Position numbers and translations under genes: made by a program
Part shown: in pieces, positions 30,459-39,752 of the stretch
Layout of the letters: each line of letters begins with the position of its first letter
Numbering within the stretch: the first letter of the stretch is position 1
The notes under the pieces: model-generated
Told to the model about the DNA's origin: nothing
Seen by the model: only the letters and a program-made list of their open reading frames with translations
Databases searched by the model: none
Assembly (NCBI GenBank): GCA_017858255.1
Contig: JAFMBV010000003.1
Coordinates: 23,986 to 87,985 of the forward strand
Direction: 5' to 3'
DNA from: Bacteriovoracaceae bacterium
Lineage (GTDB): Bacteria; Bdellovibrionota; Bacteriovoracia; Bacteriovoracales; Bacteriovoracaceae
DNA: 64,000 bases

Positions 30459-32186
30459 ATGGCAAAGTACAGAACTGACCTAAAAGATATTTCTTTCAAT
30501 CTCTTTAAAGATCTAAAAGTTCAAGAGCACACCCAAGACTATGGGGAAAATGATCTCAAAGATATTATTATTCAATTTGATAAGTTTGCTGAAAATGAAG
30601 TTTATTCTTGTCGCGTTGAAGGCGATGAAGTTGGGGTTAAGTTAACAGAAGATAGAGGTGTGGTTGTACCTGAATCCTTTAAGAAAGCGACTAAACAATA
30701 TTATGAAAATGGTTGGTTTGCTTTAGGCTATCCGGAAGAGATTGGTGGGATGCCTGCTCCTCACTCCGTTAGCTTTGCCTGTACTTCAATATATGTGGGC
30801 GCTAATTGTGCACTCTCTATGTATTCAGGTCTCTCTCAAGGTGCCATGAATGTGATTCTTCAGGTTGGTTCTGATGAACAAAAGGCAAAGTTTATTGCGC
30901 CGATGATGGAAGGGCGCTGGGGTGGAACGATGTGCCTAACTGAGCCTGGCGCGGGATCTGACGTTGGAGCTTCAAAGACAACGGCTTCACCAAATGATGA
31001 TGGAACTTATAGTGTTAAGGGAGTGAAGATTTTTATTTCTTCAGGAGAGAGTGATATTTATGAAAATAACATTCACCTCGTGCTCGCTCGCACACCAGGA
31101 AGTGAAGAGGGAACTAAGGGACTGTCCTTGTTTATCGTACCTCGCTCTCAAGTAAATGAAGATGGGAGTGTCGGAGAATACAACAATGTTAAATGTACTA
31201 AAATTGAAGAGAAGATGGGAATCCATGGGTCAGCAACTTGCGAGCTAACTTTTGGAGGAGAGGGTGACTGTCGTGGTTGGCTTATTGGCAAAGAGCACGA
31301 AGGTATTGTGAATATGTTTATTATGATGAATGAAGCACGTCTTCTGTGTGGAATTCAGGGGGAATCCCAAGCAAACCTCGCTTATGAATTAACAGAACAA
31401 TATGCAAAAGAGCGCTCGCAATTTAATAAAGAAATTATCAATCATCCGGATGTGAAAAGAATGCTTTTAAAGATGCGGGCCATGAGTCGTGGGATGCGCT
31501 CTCTCATTCTTTATACTTCTAATCTCTTTGATGTTGAAAAAACGGGAGATAAGCTTGCTGAAAAAGAGCTCGCCTTATTAACTCCTGTTTGTAAGGCCTA
31601 CTGTACTGATGAAGCCTTTCAAGTAACTGTTGATGCCATTCAGGTTCATGGTGGTTATGGCTATTGTACGGAATATGGAATTGAGCAATTTGCTCGAGAT
31701 ACAAAAATAGCAACCATCTATGAAGGAACCAACGGTATCCAAGCATTAGACTTTGTCATGAGAAAGATCCTTAAAGATAAAGGGGAGACATTCATGGCGC
31801 TTGGAGCAAAAATCCAAGAGAGTCTTGCAAATCCTATTGCCAGTAAATGGAAGAATGAATGTGCCTCACTCGCAACTTCAATGCAAAAGGCGCAAACGAT
31901 ACTCGAGCATTATGGTAAATATGCTAATGATAAAAACTTTGATGCCATATTGGCTTCAAGCACCGACTTCTTGGCCTTCTGTGGAAACCTTATTGTTGCG
32001 TGGCGTTTATTAAGAGGTGCCATTGTTGCAGAAGAACTGTTGGCGCAAGGTGATGAGGATAAGGTCTACTTGGAGAGCAAGGCGTTGGACTTTAAAATCT
32101 TTTGTCAGCATTACTTGAGTAGAAATGCTGGTATTGCTCAAAGCATTCTAAACTTTGATCAGGACTGGACCACGGTAGAGCTTTAA
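30459..32186 (+). CDS. Acyl-CoA dehydrogenase (FadE5/DmdC-like long form)
   Basis: This flavoenzyme performs the first, alpha-beta desaturating step of fatty-acid beta-oxidation or of a related acyl-CoA pathway. I chose ATG at 30459 because AGGAG lies 8 bases upstream and MAKYRTDLKDISFNL is the normal start of the long subfamily. The FAD-binding signatures are MCLTEPGAGSDVGAS near residue 160 and KIEEKMGIHGSATCELTF near 248. The catalytic glutamate lies in ATIYEGTNGIQ near 420. At 575 residues it has the extra C-terminal domain of FadE5 and DmdC types. Short- and long-chain specificity cannot be read. No hydratase or thiolase gene is adjacent. Confidence 0.88.
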   Translation: MAKYRTDLKDISFNLFKDLKVQEHTQDYGENDLKDIIIQFDKFAENEVYSCRVEGDEVGVKLTEDRGVVVPESFKKATKQYYENGWFALGYPEEIGGMPAPHSVSFACTSIYVGANCALSMYSGLSQGAMNVILQVGSDEQKAKFIAPMMEGRWGGTMCLTEPGAGSDVGASKTTASPNDDGTYSVKGVKIFISSGESDIYENNIHLVLARTPGSEEGTKGLSLFIVPRSQVNEDGSVGEYNNVKCTKIEEKMGIHGSATCELTFGGEGDCRGWLIGKEHEGIVNMFIMMNEARLLCGIQGESQANLAYELTEQYAKERSQFNKEIINHPDVKRMLLKMRAMSRGMRSLILYTSNLFDVEKTGDKLAEKELALLTPVCKAYCTDEAFQVTVDAIQVHGGYGYCTEYGIEQFARDTKIATIYEGTNGIQALDFVMRKILKDKGETFMALGAKIQESLANPIASKWKNECASLATSMQKAQTILEHYGKYANDKNFDAILASSTDFLAFCGNLIVAWRLLRGAIVAEELLAQGDEDKVYLESKALDFKIFCQHYLSRNAGIAQSILNFDQDWTTVEL

Positions 32187-32239
32187 CAGGGTTCGTGGTA
32201 GAATTTTTTCAGTTAAATGATTAAAAGTTTAGGATATTC

Positions 32240-33061
32240 ATGAACCAAGAAAATCTTTATCAAGAGATAGGGGTATTTTCAAAGGAAACACACGGAAGTA
32301 GCGATTATTTTAAAGAAATTGTTTTCGTAAGAGGTGGTGAAGATAATCACTACGCTCCTTTGAAGTATCTTTGTAAAAAATGTGAAGACATCTCACTTAA
32401 AGAAGACCTCCTTAAAGTTGGGTTTGTTTGCGATGCACTCGATCTTTATGACCAGCCTCAATTTATCGATTGGTACCAGCATCAGTTTGGGCGAAAGCTT
32501 AAGAGAGCCGAAGCTAAGAAGGTTACAATTGTCTATCGTCCTGATAATAAAAAAATCTTCGATGCGATTGAGCTTGTTAATAAAAGCTTTGAAGTTTTAC
32601 GTGATCAACACATAATCCTTAACAATAAAAACCTCCCTGTCCAATTAGGGGAGTGGTACGCCAAGTGTATCTTTGGATTAGATCAACTTAAGTCAACAAG
32701 CCAAAGAGGCTTTGACTTTCTTCTGGAAGGAAAGAGAGTTGAGATTAAAGTTGAGTGGGGAGATGCTTCAAGTCCAAAGGGCGTAAAGCTTAGGAAGTCT
32801 CTCGCTGATCTTAGTGACTTTTGTATTATTATGTATATCGCAAAGAATTTTAGAATAAGAGAAATCTGTTTTCTCGATTCAGACTTTATTCTAAGAAAGT
32901 TTGGTGGCAAAGGTCATACAATTTTTTTAAAAGATAGTGACGTGACTCAATACTTCTTTAGCAGTTCTATGAAGCATAGTGGAAAGGTTGCGAACCCTAC
33001 GGCCCTTTTAAGATTTGGTACACCCACCTTTGCAATGAAGCTAACGGAAGCCTTTCCATGA
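32240..33061 (+). CDS. PD-(D/E)XK-like protein
   Basis: The 273-residue protein has a central nuclease-like core: LGEWYAKCIFGLDQL (about 136-150), then RGFDFLLEGKRVEIKVEWGD (about 156-175). The spacing D-x(9)-E-x-K resembles the PD-(D/E)XK catalytic motif, preceded by a conserved-looking glutamate. The strand RIREICFLDSDFIL follows, and the pattern resembles DUF6998-type predicted restriction-like domains. The N-terminal 120 residues are unassigned. There is no methylase or helicase partner, so it is not an obvious restriction system. It overlaps the SDR gene downstream by 4 bases (ATGA), so they are translationally coupled. Confidence 0.45.
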   Translation: MNQENLYQEIGVFSKETHGSSDYFKEIVFVRGGEDNHYAPLKYLCKKCEDISLKEDLLKVGFVCDALDLYDQPQFIDWYQHQFGRKLKRAEAKKVTIVYRPDNKKIFDAIELVNKSFEVLRDQHIILNNKNLPVQLGEWYAKCIFGLDQLKSTSQRGFDFLLEGKRVEIKVEWGDASSPKGVKLRKSLADLSDFCIIMYIAKNFRIREICFLDSDFILRKFGGKGHTIFLKDSDVTQYFFSSSMKHSGKVANPTALLRFGTPTFAMKLTEAFP

Positions 33062-33783
33062 CTTTGAGCCCTGATCGTATCCTTATAATTGGAGGTGGTC
33101 ATGGGTTGGGATTTGCTTTGGTGGAAGAGTGTATAAGGCGTTTCCCACAGTCTGAAGTTTTGGCCACCTATCGTAGAGAGGACTTCGCTCTTCCTTTGCT
33201 AAATAGTAAGGCCACTCGTTTTAAAATAGATCCATTAAATGAAACTGAAGTAGAGGCTTTTTGCCGAGATCTCGGGCAGATAGATCTTTTTATAAATGCC
33301 ATCGGCGTTCTTCATGACGATAAAGTTCAACCTGAAAAGTCACTCAAAGATATTTCTATAGAAAAGCTAACTTACGAATTTCAAGTGAATGCTTTCATAA
33401 CTCCTCTTTGGGCAAAATATTTAAAGAAAAAGTTTTCACAAAGCACGATCTCTGTTTTTGCCACTTTATCAGCGATGGTAGGAAGTATTGGTGAAAATGA
33501 AATAGGCGGCTGGTATGGTTATCGTGCTTCTAAAACTGCACTCAATATGTTTATAAAAAATATTTCGATTGAGTTTGAAAGATCAAGACTGAAAACATCT
33601 GTTGTGGCGATTCATCCCGGTACCACTCATACGGAATTATCAGCTCCCTTTTTAAAGGGGATTAAACACAAAGTATGGGAGCCTAATCCTGCAGCTAATA
33701 ATATATTAGATGTTTTGCTAGATTGTCCTGAGGAAGGGACAGGTCTATTTAAAAACTGGGACGGTCGAAATATCGCCTGGTAA
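33058..33783 (+). CDS. Short-chain dehydrogenase/reductase
   Basis: The 241-residue Rossmann oxidoreductase has the nucleotide-binding loop IIGGGHGLGFAL near residues 10-21, NAIGVLHDD near 80, and the catalytic YGYRASKTAL near 153-162 with the YxxxK pair. A preceding serine (ATLSAM) completes the triad. It resembles the Drosophila-CsgA/sniffer type of classical SDR; the acidic residue that selects NAD is not apparent, and YRRED after the second strand suggests NADP. The substrate is unknown. Its ATG overlaps the preceding gene, so the two are made together. Confidence 0.85.
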   Translation: MTLSPDRILIIGGGHGLGFALVEECIRRFPQSEVLATYRREDFALPLLNSKATRFKIDPLNETEVEAFCRDLGQIDLFINAIGVLHDDKVQPEKSLKDISIEKLTYEFQVNAFITPLWAKYLKKKFSQSTISVFATLSAMVGSIGENEIGGWYGYRASKTALNMFIKNISIEFERSRLKTSVVAIHPGTTHTELSAPFLKGIKHKVWEPNPAANNILDVLLDCPEEGTGLFKNWDGRNIAW

Positions 33784-33786
33784 GTC

Positions 33787-34998
33787 TTAAAAAAGATCGT
33801 ATCCAAGTAATCGACACTCAAGGGCACCATTAAAAAAGCTGAATCGACTACTTGTCTTTAAAGAGATCTTCTTTCTTAGACTGGAGTCTTGGCTAACAAT
33901 AAAAGAACTGAAGCCTTTCCAATTGTTTTTTAGAGTTTCTCCAAACTCATAATAAAGCTCTTCGAGTTGTTCATCTTTTTCTCCAAGCCTAATTCCATAA
34001 GGAGGATTTGTTATGACTAGACCATTTGAGAGATCTTCTTGAGGTTTCCATTTAAGAGCATCCAGTGTGGAAACTCTTAGGGACTTTCTTGGAAGACCCA
34101 TCGTGGACCAGGCCTCCATCAAAAGCTCAATAGACTTTGAATGTTTATCGTTTCCGTGAAATTCGGCAATTCCAAAGCTTTCAATACCATTTTTTGCTCG
34201 TACCAATAGCTCTTTGCATAGATTCTCAAAAGGTCCGTGAATGGTCGTTTCTTTTTGAAACCATTTCTGTGTTTCAAAGGCAAAGCGCGCACCTTCTGCT
34301 CTTGCTTGAAGCTTGAGGTAAGTTGGGACGATTTGATGACGAATAAGTGCAGCTTCAATAAGAAAAGTGCCACTTCCACAGAATGGGTCGTAGAGAGGAA
34401 CTTGCTTGTCCCAACCTGTGCTCATGACTAGAGCAGCTGCGAGGTTTTCTTTTATAGGAGCTTGATGCCCAAAAGGACGATACCCTCTTTTATTTAAGGG
34501 GTATCCTGCAAGATCGAGGGAAACGATACCCTTAAACATATTGCCTTTGCTATTTGGCTCTATCCTCAAAACAAATGGATACATTGGATTATCTAAGTCA
34601 ATCGATGGTCTCGTTCCAGAAGTCTTTTTAAATGTATCGACAATACTATCCTTGAGAACAAGGCTTAAGTAATGAGAGTTTCTAAACTCTTTGTTGGCGT
34701 CTCTAGAGAGAACGCAAGTGATCTTAAATGTATCCGTTGCGTTTAAGATTTTTTGCCAAGGCACTTCAGAGGCAGCTTCAAGCATCTTTTTATCATTCTT
34801 AAACTCGAAGGTTCCGACTTCTTTATAAACTCGACTGGCAATTCTTGTTTCTAGTAAGAAGTTGATGGCATTTAGAGAGTTTGTTTTAAAGTTAATACCA
34901 CCGCGAGTGATCTCAACATGATCAAAATTATAATGTTCTGATTCTTTTAGAAGTAACTCTTCAAGGCCTCTAGGGCAGCTAGCGAAAAAGTTTTTCAT
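33787..34998 (-). CDS. THUMP-domain class I methyltransferase, RlmL/Trm14-like
   Basis: The 403-residue RNA methyltransferase has an N-terminal ferredoxin-like/THUMP part (ASCPRGLEELLLKE near the start, then RGYRPFGHQAPIKENLAAAL). A SAM-binding domain follows with DPFCGSGTFLIEAA near 205 and the guanine/adenine N-methyltransferase motif TNPPYG near 329. This matches the N-terminal half of E. coli RlmL, which makes m2G2445 in 23S rRNA; the second RlmK-like half of RlmL is absent, so it is the short form. It overlaps the upstream kinase-like gene by 4 bases. Confidence 0.88.
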   Translation of the reverse strand: MKNFFASCPRGLEELLLKESEHYNFDHVEITRGGINFKTNSLNAINFLLETRIASRVYKEVGTFEFKNDKKMLEAASEVPWQKILNATDTFKITCVLSRDANKEFRNSHYLSLVLKDSIVDTFKKTSGTRPSIDLDNPMYPFVLRIEPNSKGNMFKGIVSLDLAGYPLNKRGYRPFGHQAPIKENLAAALVMSTGWDKQVPLYDPFCGSGTFLIEAALIRHQIVPTYLKLQARAEGARFAFETQKWFQKETTIHGPFENLCKELLVRAKNGIESFGIAEFHGNDKHSKSIELLMEAWSTMGLPRKSLRVSTLDALKWKPQEDLSNGLVITNPPYGIRLGEKDEQLEELYYEFGETLKNNWKGFSSFIVSQDSSLRKKISLKTSSRFSFFNGALECRLLGYDLF

Positions 34999-35945
34999 AT
35001 TAGAGGCTCCACCTTTAACGTTTGATTAAATAATTCAGCTCTTAGAAGTAATTCTCTATAGCTCTCGGCCATTAAAGGATTTAAGTTCTTTTCTTTAAAA
35101 CGCTTTATTCTCCACAAAGAGATAGAAAAAAGTCCCAGGGCAATAGAGTCTGCCAGATGAAGTTTTTCTTCTCTAGGAAGGGGCCTAACAGACTCATAGC
35201 CTCTTAAGAATGATGTGATGAGAGGAGGGATGAGTCTTCCTTTCTCTAGGCAGGTCCCTGATATAGAGATGCCAATATCAAGAATGTATTCTCCACGGCC
35301 AGCTTGCTCGAAGTCTAAAAGCGCCTGAAGTTTTTCATTTTTAAAGAGAGTGTTGTCCGAATAAAGGTCACCATGGATGATGCCTCTTTCCCAGTTGTGT
35401 TCTTGAAACCATGTAAGCTGGTGAGGAAACATAAGATCAAAGAGTTCTTTGAAGTCAGACGGGCATTGACTTGATCGAGTAAAGTGAAAAACTTCTTTTG
35501 CGCCAAAGCCGACAACTTCATGATCACGAATCATATTTAATTTATCGGTGTGCTGTAATGAATGGAGAGAGGCCAGACCCCTTCCAATCTCCTCGCAGGC
35601 AATATCGCTTGGCCCTGGTGGGATACCATCAAGAAATGGAAAGAGGGCACCGAATTTTTCAACGTATTGATAGACGACATCGTTATTAATTGTTTTGTAA
35701 GGAGTAAGTGAGTAGGGGAATTCAAGCTCTGCTAAATAGAGAAGAAGACTCATTTCTTGATTGAGCTCTTGCTGTCCCTTGTCGTTGGAAACTTTGAGTA
35801 GATAAGATTTCCCCTTAGCTTCAACCCTATAATTGCTATTGGAAATACCCAAAGAAAGAGGCATTAAATCAGAAATGGGACCAATTTCATAAAGGTCAGC
35901 TATGGCCTGAGCGTCAATTTTATTAAGTTTGGTATAGTCTCCCAT
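34995..35945 (-). CDS. Homoserine-kinase-like / aminoglycoside-phosphotransferase-fold kinase
   Basis: The 316-residue kinase has the APH fold: SLGISNSNYRV near 30-41, the nucleotide lysine in KSYLLKVSND near 51, the catalytic IIHGDLYSDN near 191-200, and LLDFEQAG near 211. This combination is closest to ThrB2-type homoserine kinases (phosphorylating homoserine for threonine synthesis), but choline- or aminoglycoside-type substrates cannot be excluded. The gene precedes and overlaps the RlmL-like gene by 4 bases, so it is co-transcribed with RNA modification rather than threonine genes, which weakens the homoserine assignment. Confidence 0.7.
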   Translation of the reverse strand: MGDYTKLNKIDAQAIADLYEIGPISDLMPLSLGISNSNYRVEAKGKSYLLKVSNDKGQQELNQEMSLLLYLAELEFPYSLTPYKTINNDVVYQYVEKFGALFPFLDGIPPGPSDIACEEIGRGLASLHSLQHTDKLNMIRDHEVVGFGAKEVFHFTRSSQCPSDFKELFDLMFPHQLTWFQEHNWERGIIHGDLYSDNTLFKNEKLQALLDFEQAGRGEYILDIGISISGTCLEKGRLIPPLITSFLRGYESVRPLPREEKLHLADSIALGLFSISLWRIKRFKEKNLNPLMAESYRELLLRAELFNQTLKVEPLI

Positions 35946-36037
35946 GCACTCTTCTCACTTTTAAGCTTTTGAAGCGTTAAATTCCCCCACTTCATGCCCA
36001 ATGTCAAAGTATTGCCAATGCTTTCTTTTGGCTTTTC

Positions 36038-36067
36038 TTGTACTCCTGTGCCCAGTAATGCTATAGT
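36038..36067 (+). promoter_or_regulatory. Predicted ahcY promoter
   Basis: TTGTAC (36038-36043) and TATAGT (36062-36067) are 18 bases apart. Transcription would start near 36074, leaving a leader of about 55 bases that includes a small hairpin (GTCGCT/AGCGGC at 36092-36107). Confidence 0.5.
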
Positions 36068-36128
36068 TTGCGAGTTTTGTTATTCACAGAAGTCGCTGCT
36101 TAGCGGCAAAAGTATTGGGGAGCCTACT

Positions 36129-37421
36129 ATGAGTGGTGATTATAAAGTTAAAGATATGTCTTTGGCAGACTGGGGTCGTAAAGAAATTAAACTGGCCGAA
36201 GTTGAAATGCCGGGTCTTATGGCATTAAGAGAAGAATTTGGAGAGTCAAAGCCACTTCAAGGTGCTCGTATTACTGGTTGTCTTCACATGACTATCCAAA
36301 CGGCCGTTCTTATTGAAACACTCATTGCACTAGGTGCTGAAATCCGTTGGTCTTCTTGTAATATTTTCTCTACTCAAGATCACGCTGCTGCTGCGATGGC
36401 CGCTGCTGGTATTCCTGTATTTGCTTGGAAAGGTATGAGTGAAGAAGAGTATGAGTGGTGTATTGAACAAACTCTTAGATGGCCAGATGGTAAAGGTCTT
36501 AACATGATTCTTGACGATGGTGGTGACCTAACTAACCTCGTTCTTGATAAGAACCCAGAACTTGCTGGAGATATTAGAGGAATTTCTGAAGAGACAACTA
36601 CAGGTGTTCATCGTCTATATGAAAGAGTTAAAGCTGCAACTCTTCCAATACCTGCAATTAATGTTAATGACTCAGTTACAAAATCAAAATTTGATAACCT
36701 TTATGGATGTCGTGAATCATTGATCGACGGTTTAAAAAGGGCCACAGATATTATGGTTGCCGGTAAAGTATGTGTTGTTGCTGGTTACGGTGATGTTGGT
36801 AAAGGTTCTGCCCAATCTCTTAGAGGTCAAGGTGGACGAGTTATTATTACTGAAATCGATCCAATTTGTGCTCTTCAAGCTGCAATGGAAGGTTACCAAG
36901 TTATGCCAATGGCCGACGCCTGTAAGCTAGGTGATATCTTTGTTACAACTACTGGAAACTTTGGTGTTATCCGTGGTGAGCATATGGAAAATATGAAAGA
37001 TGCTGCGATCATTTGTAATATTGGCCACTTTGATAATGAAATCGAAATTGCCCACCTTAATGAAAATTGGACTAAAGATAATATTAAGCCTCAAGTTGAT
37101 CAGTACACAGCTAAAGACGGTAGAAGAATTGTTCTTCTTGCTGAAGGTCGCTTAGTTAACCTTGGTTGTGCAACAGGTCACCCTTCATTTGTTATGAGTA
37201 ACTCTTTCACAAATCAAGTTCTTGCGCAGATGGAGCTTTGGAGTAATTCTCAAAAGTACGATAATAAAGTTTATATGCTTCCAAAGCATCTGGACGAAAA
37301 AGTAGCTCGTCTTCACCTTGAAAAAATCGGTGTAAGATTAGAGACACTTACTGCTCAACAGGCAGAGTACATTGGTGTTACACCAGAAGGTCCTTATAAG
37401 CCGGAGCACTATCGTTACTAA
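36129..37421 (+). CDS. ahcY: S-adenosylhomocysteine hydrolase
   Basis: The enzyme splits S-adenosylhomocysteine to adenosine and homocysteine, removing the product inhibitor of methyltransferases. I chose ATG at 36129 because GGGGAG lies 6 bases upstream and 430 residues is the family's length; 45 upstream codons are not family-like. Markers are [15 protein letters not shown] near residue 75, the NAD-binding [13 protein letters not shown] near 215-227, [16 protein letters not shown] near 186, and [11 protein letters not shown] near 297. The neighbouring SAM-dependent genes may profit from it, but no methionine-cycle gene is adjacent. Confidence 0.95.
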   Translation: MSGDYKVKDMSLADWGRKEIKLAEVEMPGLMALREEFGESKPLQGARITGCLHMTIQTAVLIETLIALGAEIRWSSCNIFSTQDHAAAAMAAAGIPVFAWKGMSEEEYEWCIEQTLRWPDGKGLNMILDDGGDLTNLVLDKNPELAGDIRGISEETTTGVHRLYERVKAATLPIPAINVNDSVTKSKFDNLYGCRESLIDGLKRATDIMVAGKVCVVAGYGDVGKGSAQSLRGQGGRVIITEIDPICALQAAMEGYQVMPMADACKLGDIFVTTTGNFGVIRGEHMENMKDAAIICNIGHFDNEIEIAHLNENWTKDNIKPQVDQYTAKDGRRIVLLAEGRLVNLGCATGHPSFVMSNSFTNQVLAQMELWSNSQKYDNKVYMLPKHLDEKVARLHLEKIGVRLETLTAQQAEYIGVTPEGPYKPEHYRY

Positions 37422-37446
37422 TATTTAAAAATTTCTCTTTAATTTT

Positions 37447-37477
37447 GAGGCCTGCTACGTGCAGGCCTCTTTATTTT
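37447..37477 (+). terminator. Rho-independent terminator after ahcY
   Basis: GAGGCCTGC and GCAGGCCTC form a perfect 9-bp stem with loop TACGT, followed by a T-rich tract. It separates ahcY from the rpiB transcript. Confidence 0.92.
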
Positions 37478-37505
37478 AGGGTAAATTAAGAATCTAGGAG
37501 TATAT

Positions 37506-37964
37506 GTGAAAATATATATTGGTTGTGACCATGCAGCTTTTGAAGAAAAAGAAGAGCTAAAGTCTTACCTTGTTGAAGCAGGTCATGAAGTTGAAGATTG
37601 TGGTCCTTTTGATGGGGAAAGGGTTAATTATCCAGACTATGCTGAGAAAGTTGCCAAAAAAGTGGCCTATCAGGATGTGAATGAAGTGAGAGGTGTCTTG
37701 CTGTGTGGTTCTGGCATTGGTGTTTCAATGGTAGCGAATCGTTTCGCTGGAGCTCGAGCTGCGCTGTGTCGAACAGTGGAAGATTCAAAGCTCTCACGCG
37801 GCCACAATAATGCTAATATATTATGTGTGGGAGCGAGGCTGACTCCCCTTGAATTAATAAAAGAAATGTCTTCGGTTTGGCTGAGTACACCTTTTGAAGA
37901 AGGTAGGCACTCGGAGAGAATTGCTCTTTTTAATGATCTTGGAGAGAAAGTACAGTGCAAGTAG
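37506..37964 (+). CDS. rpiB: Ribose-5-phosphate isomerase B
   Basis: This RpiB/LacAB-family enzyme (152 residues) interconverts ribose 5-phosphate and ribulose 5-phosphate in the pentose-phosphate pathway. Visible are GCDHAAFEEKE (6-16), the active-site cysteine in LLCGSGIGVSMVANR (near 66-80), and HNNANILCVGARL near 97. GTG at 37506 follows AGGAG. The next gene begins 10 bases before its stop, so they are coupled. Closely related allose- or galactose-6-phosphate isomerases are less likely without sugar-uptake genes nearby. Confidence 0.9.
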   Translation: MKIYIGCDHAAFEEKEELKSYLVEAGHEVEDCGPFDGERVNYPDYAEKVAKKVAYQDVNEVRGVLLCGSGIGVSMVANRFAGARAALCRTVEDSKLSRGHNNANILCVGARLTPLELIKEMSSVWLSTPFEEGRHSERIALFNDLGEKVQCK

Positions 37965-38656
37965 ATTATCCTCGAAAACTTTTAGAGCGTTTGGCCTTTA
38001 TTTTTGTTTTTACGCTATGTTTATTGGGCGTTTATTATTCCCGTACAGATCTCCCTTACTTTGAAGGATCTTATGTGCGAGAAGATGGGCCTTTAGAATG
38101 GCTTACTGTTGTCGCCCTCTTCATGGGATCAGTTCTCTGCTTTTATAGGGCGAGAATCCTCCGTCCCTTTCGTCAGCGAAAATTTATTTTTAGTTTGTAT
38201 TTTTTAACAGTGTTTTTCTTTTTTGGTCTCGCAGAAGAGATTAGCTGGGGACAACGAATTTGGCAGGCTTGGTTTGATTTTAAAGTACCCCAATTTTTTG
38301 TGGAGTTTAATTCTCAACAAGAGATGAATATTCATAACCTTCGCTTTGGAGGAGTTAAAATAAATAAACTAATCTTTGGAACATTCCTTGGCATTGGTAT
38401 CGTCTTTTATTTTCTAGTACTTCCTTTCGTTTACCAAAAAAAGGAAGCCGTTAAGAAATTTGTTGATTCATGGGCCCTTCCCTTGCCTAGGCTTTATCAT
38501 ATCTTAGCCTATATCTCTCTTGCTATTATTGCTGAGCTTATCGCTGGTGGTAAAAAAGGGGAGATTATGGAATTTGGAGGTTCTTGGATTGTTCTCCTGA
38601 TGATCTTCGAGCCATTCAATAGAGAGATCTTTAGCCGCAAATCCTTTGAGCGATAA
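37955..38656 (+). CDS. Polytopic membrane protein with EEISWGQR motif
   Basis: The 233-residue protein has about five to six membrane segments (for example LAFIFVFTLCLLGVYY near 12 and FSLYFLTVFFFFGLAEEISW near 78). The conserved-looking motif AEEISWGQRIW and, about 30 residues on, NSQQEMNIHN are likely functional; I recall the same combination in many uncharacterised bacterial membrane proteins but know no function. The GTG start follows GGAGAG and overlaps rpiB by 10 bases. It begins the run of unusual membrane genes reaching to 42 kb. Confidence 0.55.
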   Translation: MQVDYPRKLLERLAFIFVFTLCLLGVYYSRTDLPYFEGSYVREDGPLEWLTVVALFMGSVLCFYRARILRPFRQRKFIFSLYFLTVFFFFGLAEEISWGQRIWQAWFDFKVPQFFVEFNSQQEMNIHNLRFGGVKINKLIFGTFLGIGIVFYFLVLPFVYQKKEAVKKFVDSWALPLPRLYHILAYISLAIIAELIAGGKKGEIMEFGGSWIVLLMIFEPFNREIFSRKSFER

Positions 38657-38668
38657 AAAGGTTAACTG

Positions 38669-39748
38669 ATGAATAGGGTAAATAAAGGGCTTTACTGGGT
38701 TTGTGATAGTAAAGTTTTTTATAATAAATGGCAGGCACTCGATTACTCTCATTCTATAAGCAAACCAATCCAATTCTATTTTTTTGATAAAGACTTTTCC
38801 CTGTATGAGTGGAATATCGAGCCTCGTGAAAGTTGGGAAAGCCTCCTTACCTTAAGAGCACTGCAATTAAGAGATAAGTATGACTATATTAGATTGTTCT
38901 ATAGCGGAGGGGTCGATAGCCAAACAATGCTAGAAACCTTTCTTAAAAGTAATATTTATATTGATGAAATTATTGTTTATAGAGGATCCGCTGCTACAGA
39001 TGACTGTGATGATGAACCAGCAGATGATGAAGTACGATTAGTCGCCCTGCCTTATCTAAAAAGTATAGAACATCAAATACCAAAGACTAAGATTACAGTG
39101 CTCGAAACAGGTGCAACTTGGTTATCTGAAAACCTCAATGAAAGTTACTTCTATGAAGAGTCTACTTTTGCCATCAGACCATGGTGTGAGAGACATCTTT
39201 ACCGTAGAAGTCCCGAGCTTTTAAGGCCATTCGAAAAGGGTTTATATCATTGTGATTTAAGAGGTGGGGATAAGCCTAAGGTCTTTCTTGAAAATGGGAA
39301 TTACTACATGGCCATGTATGACAGTAGTCGTATATGGGATATTGGAGATGAATTTTTAGAGAACTTTTATTTAACACCAGATATGCCTCAGCTTCATGCT
39401 AAACAGTGCCATATGGTGAAGAATTTTTTAAAAGAAAATTTTCCTGCCCATAGTGAAATTAAAAGTTTTTTCAATGTCTTCGATACTGAAAAATTAGAAA
39501 TTATCAATCGAGTATGCCGGGTTCCAAGGTATAAAGAAGTAAACCTAGGAAAAGGCATAACCGGTGTAATGTCATCCAAACAAATGATCATACAAGTTAG
39601 AGCTAAGAAATATAATCCCAAAATATTTAATTTATGGGAATCGTTTTTGAATAATGAAGGTAGAGTCCGGCCAGAACGTTTCAATAATGACAATATCCTA
39701 GATGACTTTAAGGGTATTCTTTCAAAGAAATACTCATTAGGAAGTTGA
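38669..39748 (+). CDS. PP-loop (ATP pyrophosphatase) family protein
   Basis: The 359-residue protein carries the N-type PP-loop LFYSGGVDSQTMLETFL near residues 75-91 (SGGVDS signature of ATP pyrophosphatases, which adenylate carbonyl groups for amidation, thiolation or similar). It has no glutaminase domain, THUMP or CxxC, unlike asparagine synthetase, ThiI and TtcA. IVYRG after the loop and the acidic stretch ATDDCDDEPADDEV are distinctive. The N-terminal part reads WNIEPRESWESLLTLRALQL. The substrate is unknown. It lies 4 bases upstream of the first membrane SpeE-like gene, so they probably share a pathway. Confidence 0.6.
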   Translation: MNRVNKGLYWVCDSKVFYNKWQALDYSHSISKPIQFYFFDKDFSLYEWNIEPRESWESLLTLRALQLRDKYDYIRLFYSGGVDSQTMLETFLKSNIYIDEIIVYRGSAATDDCDDEPADDEVRLVALPYLKSIEHQIPKTKITVLETGATWLSENLNESYFYEESTFAIRPWCERHLYRRSPELLRPFEKGLYHCDLRGGDKPKVFLENGNYYMAMYDSSRIWDIGDEFLENFYLTPDMPQLHAKQCHMVKNFLKENFPAHSEIKSFFNVFDTEKLEIINRVCRVPRYKEVNLGKGITGVMSSKQMIIQVRAKKYNPKIFNLWESFLNNEGRVRPERFNNDNILDDFKGILSKKYSLGS

Positions 39749-39752
39749 AGAT

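Noticed and set aside
36074..36128. SAH riboswitch upstream of ahcY
   Set aside because: The 55-base leader has one small hairpin and none of the conserved SAH-riboswitch blocks.
36000..36128. N-terminal extension of ahcY from 35994
   Set aside because: It covers the predicted promoter, has no family similarity, and the ATG at 36129 has a ribosome site and gives the normal length.
37670..37960. Long open frame antisense to rpiB
   Set aside because: It is a shadow of rpiB codon use with no family or ribosome site.
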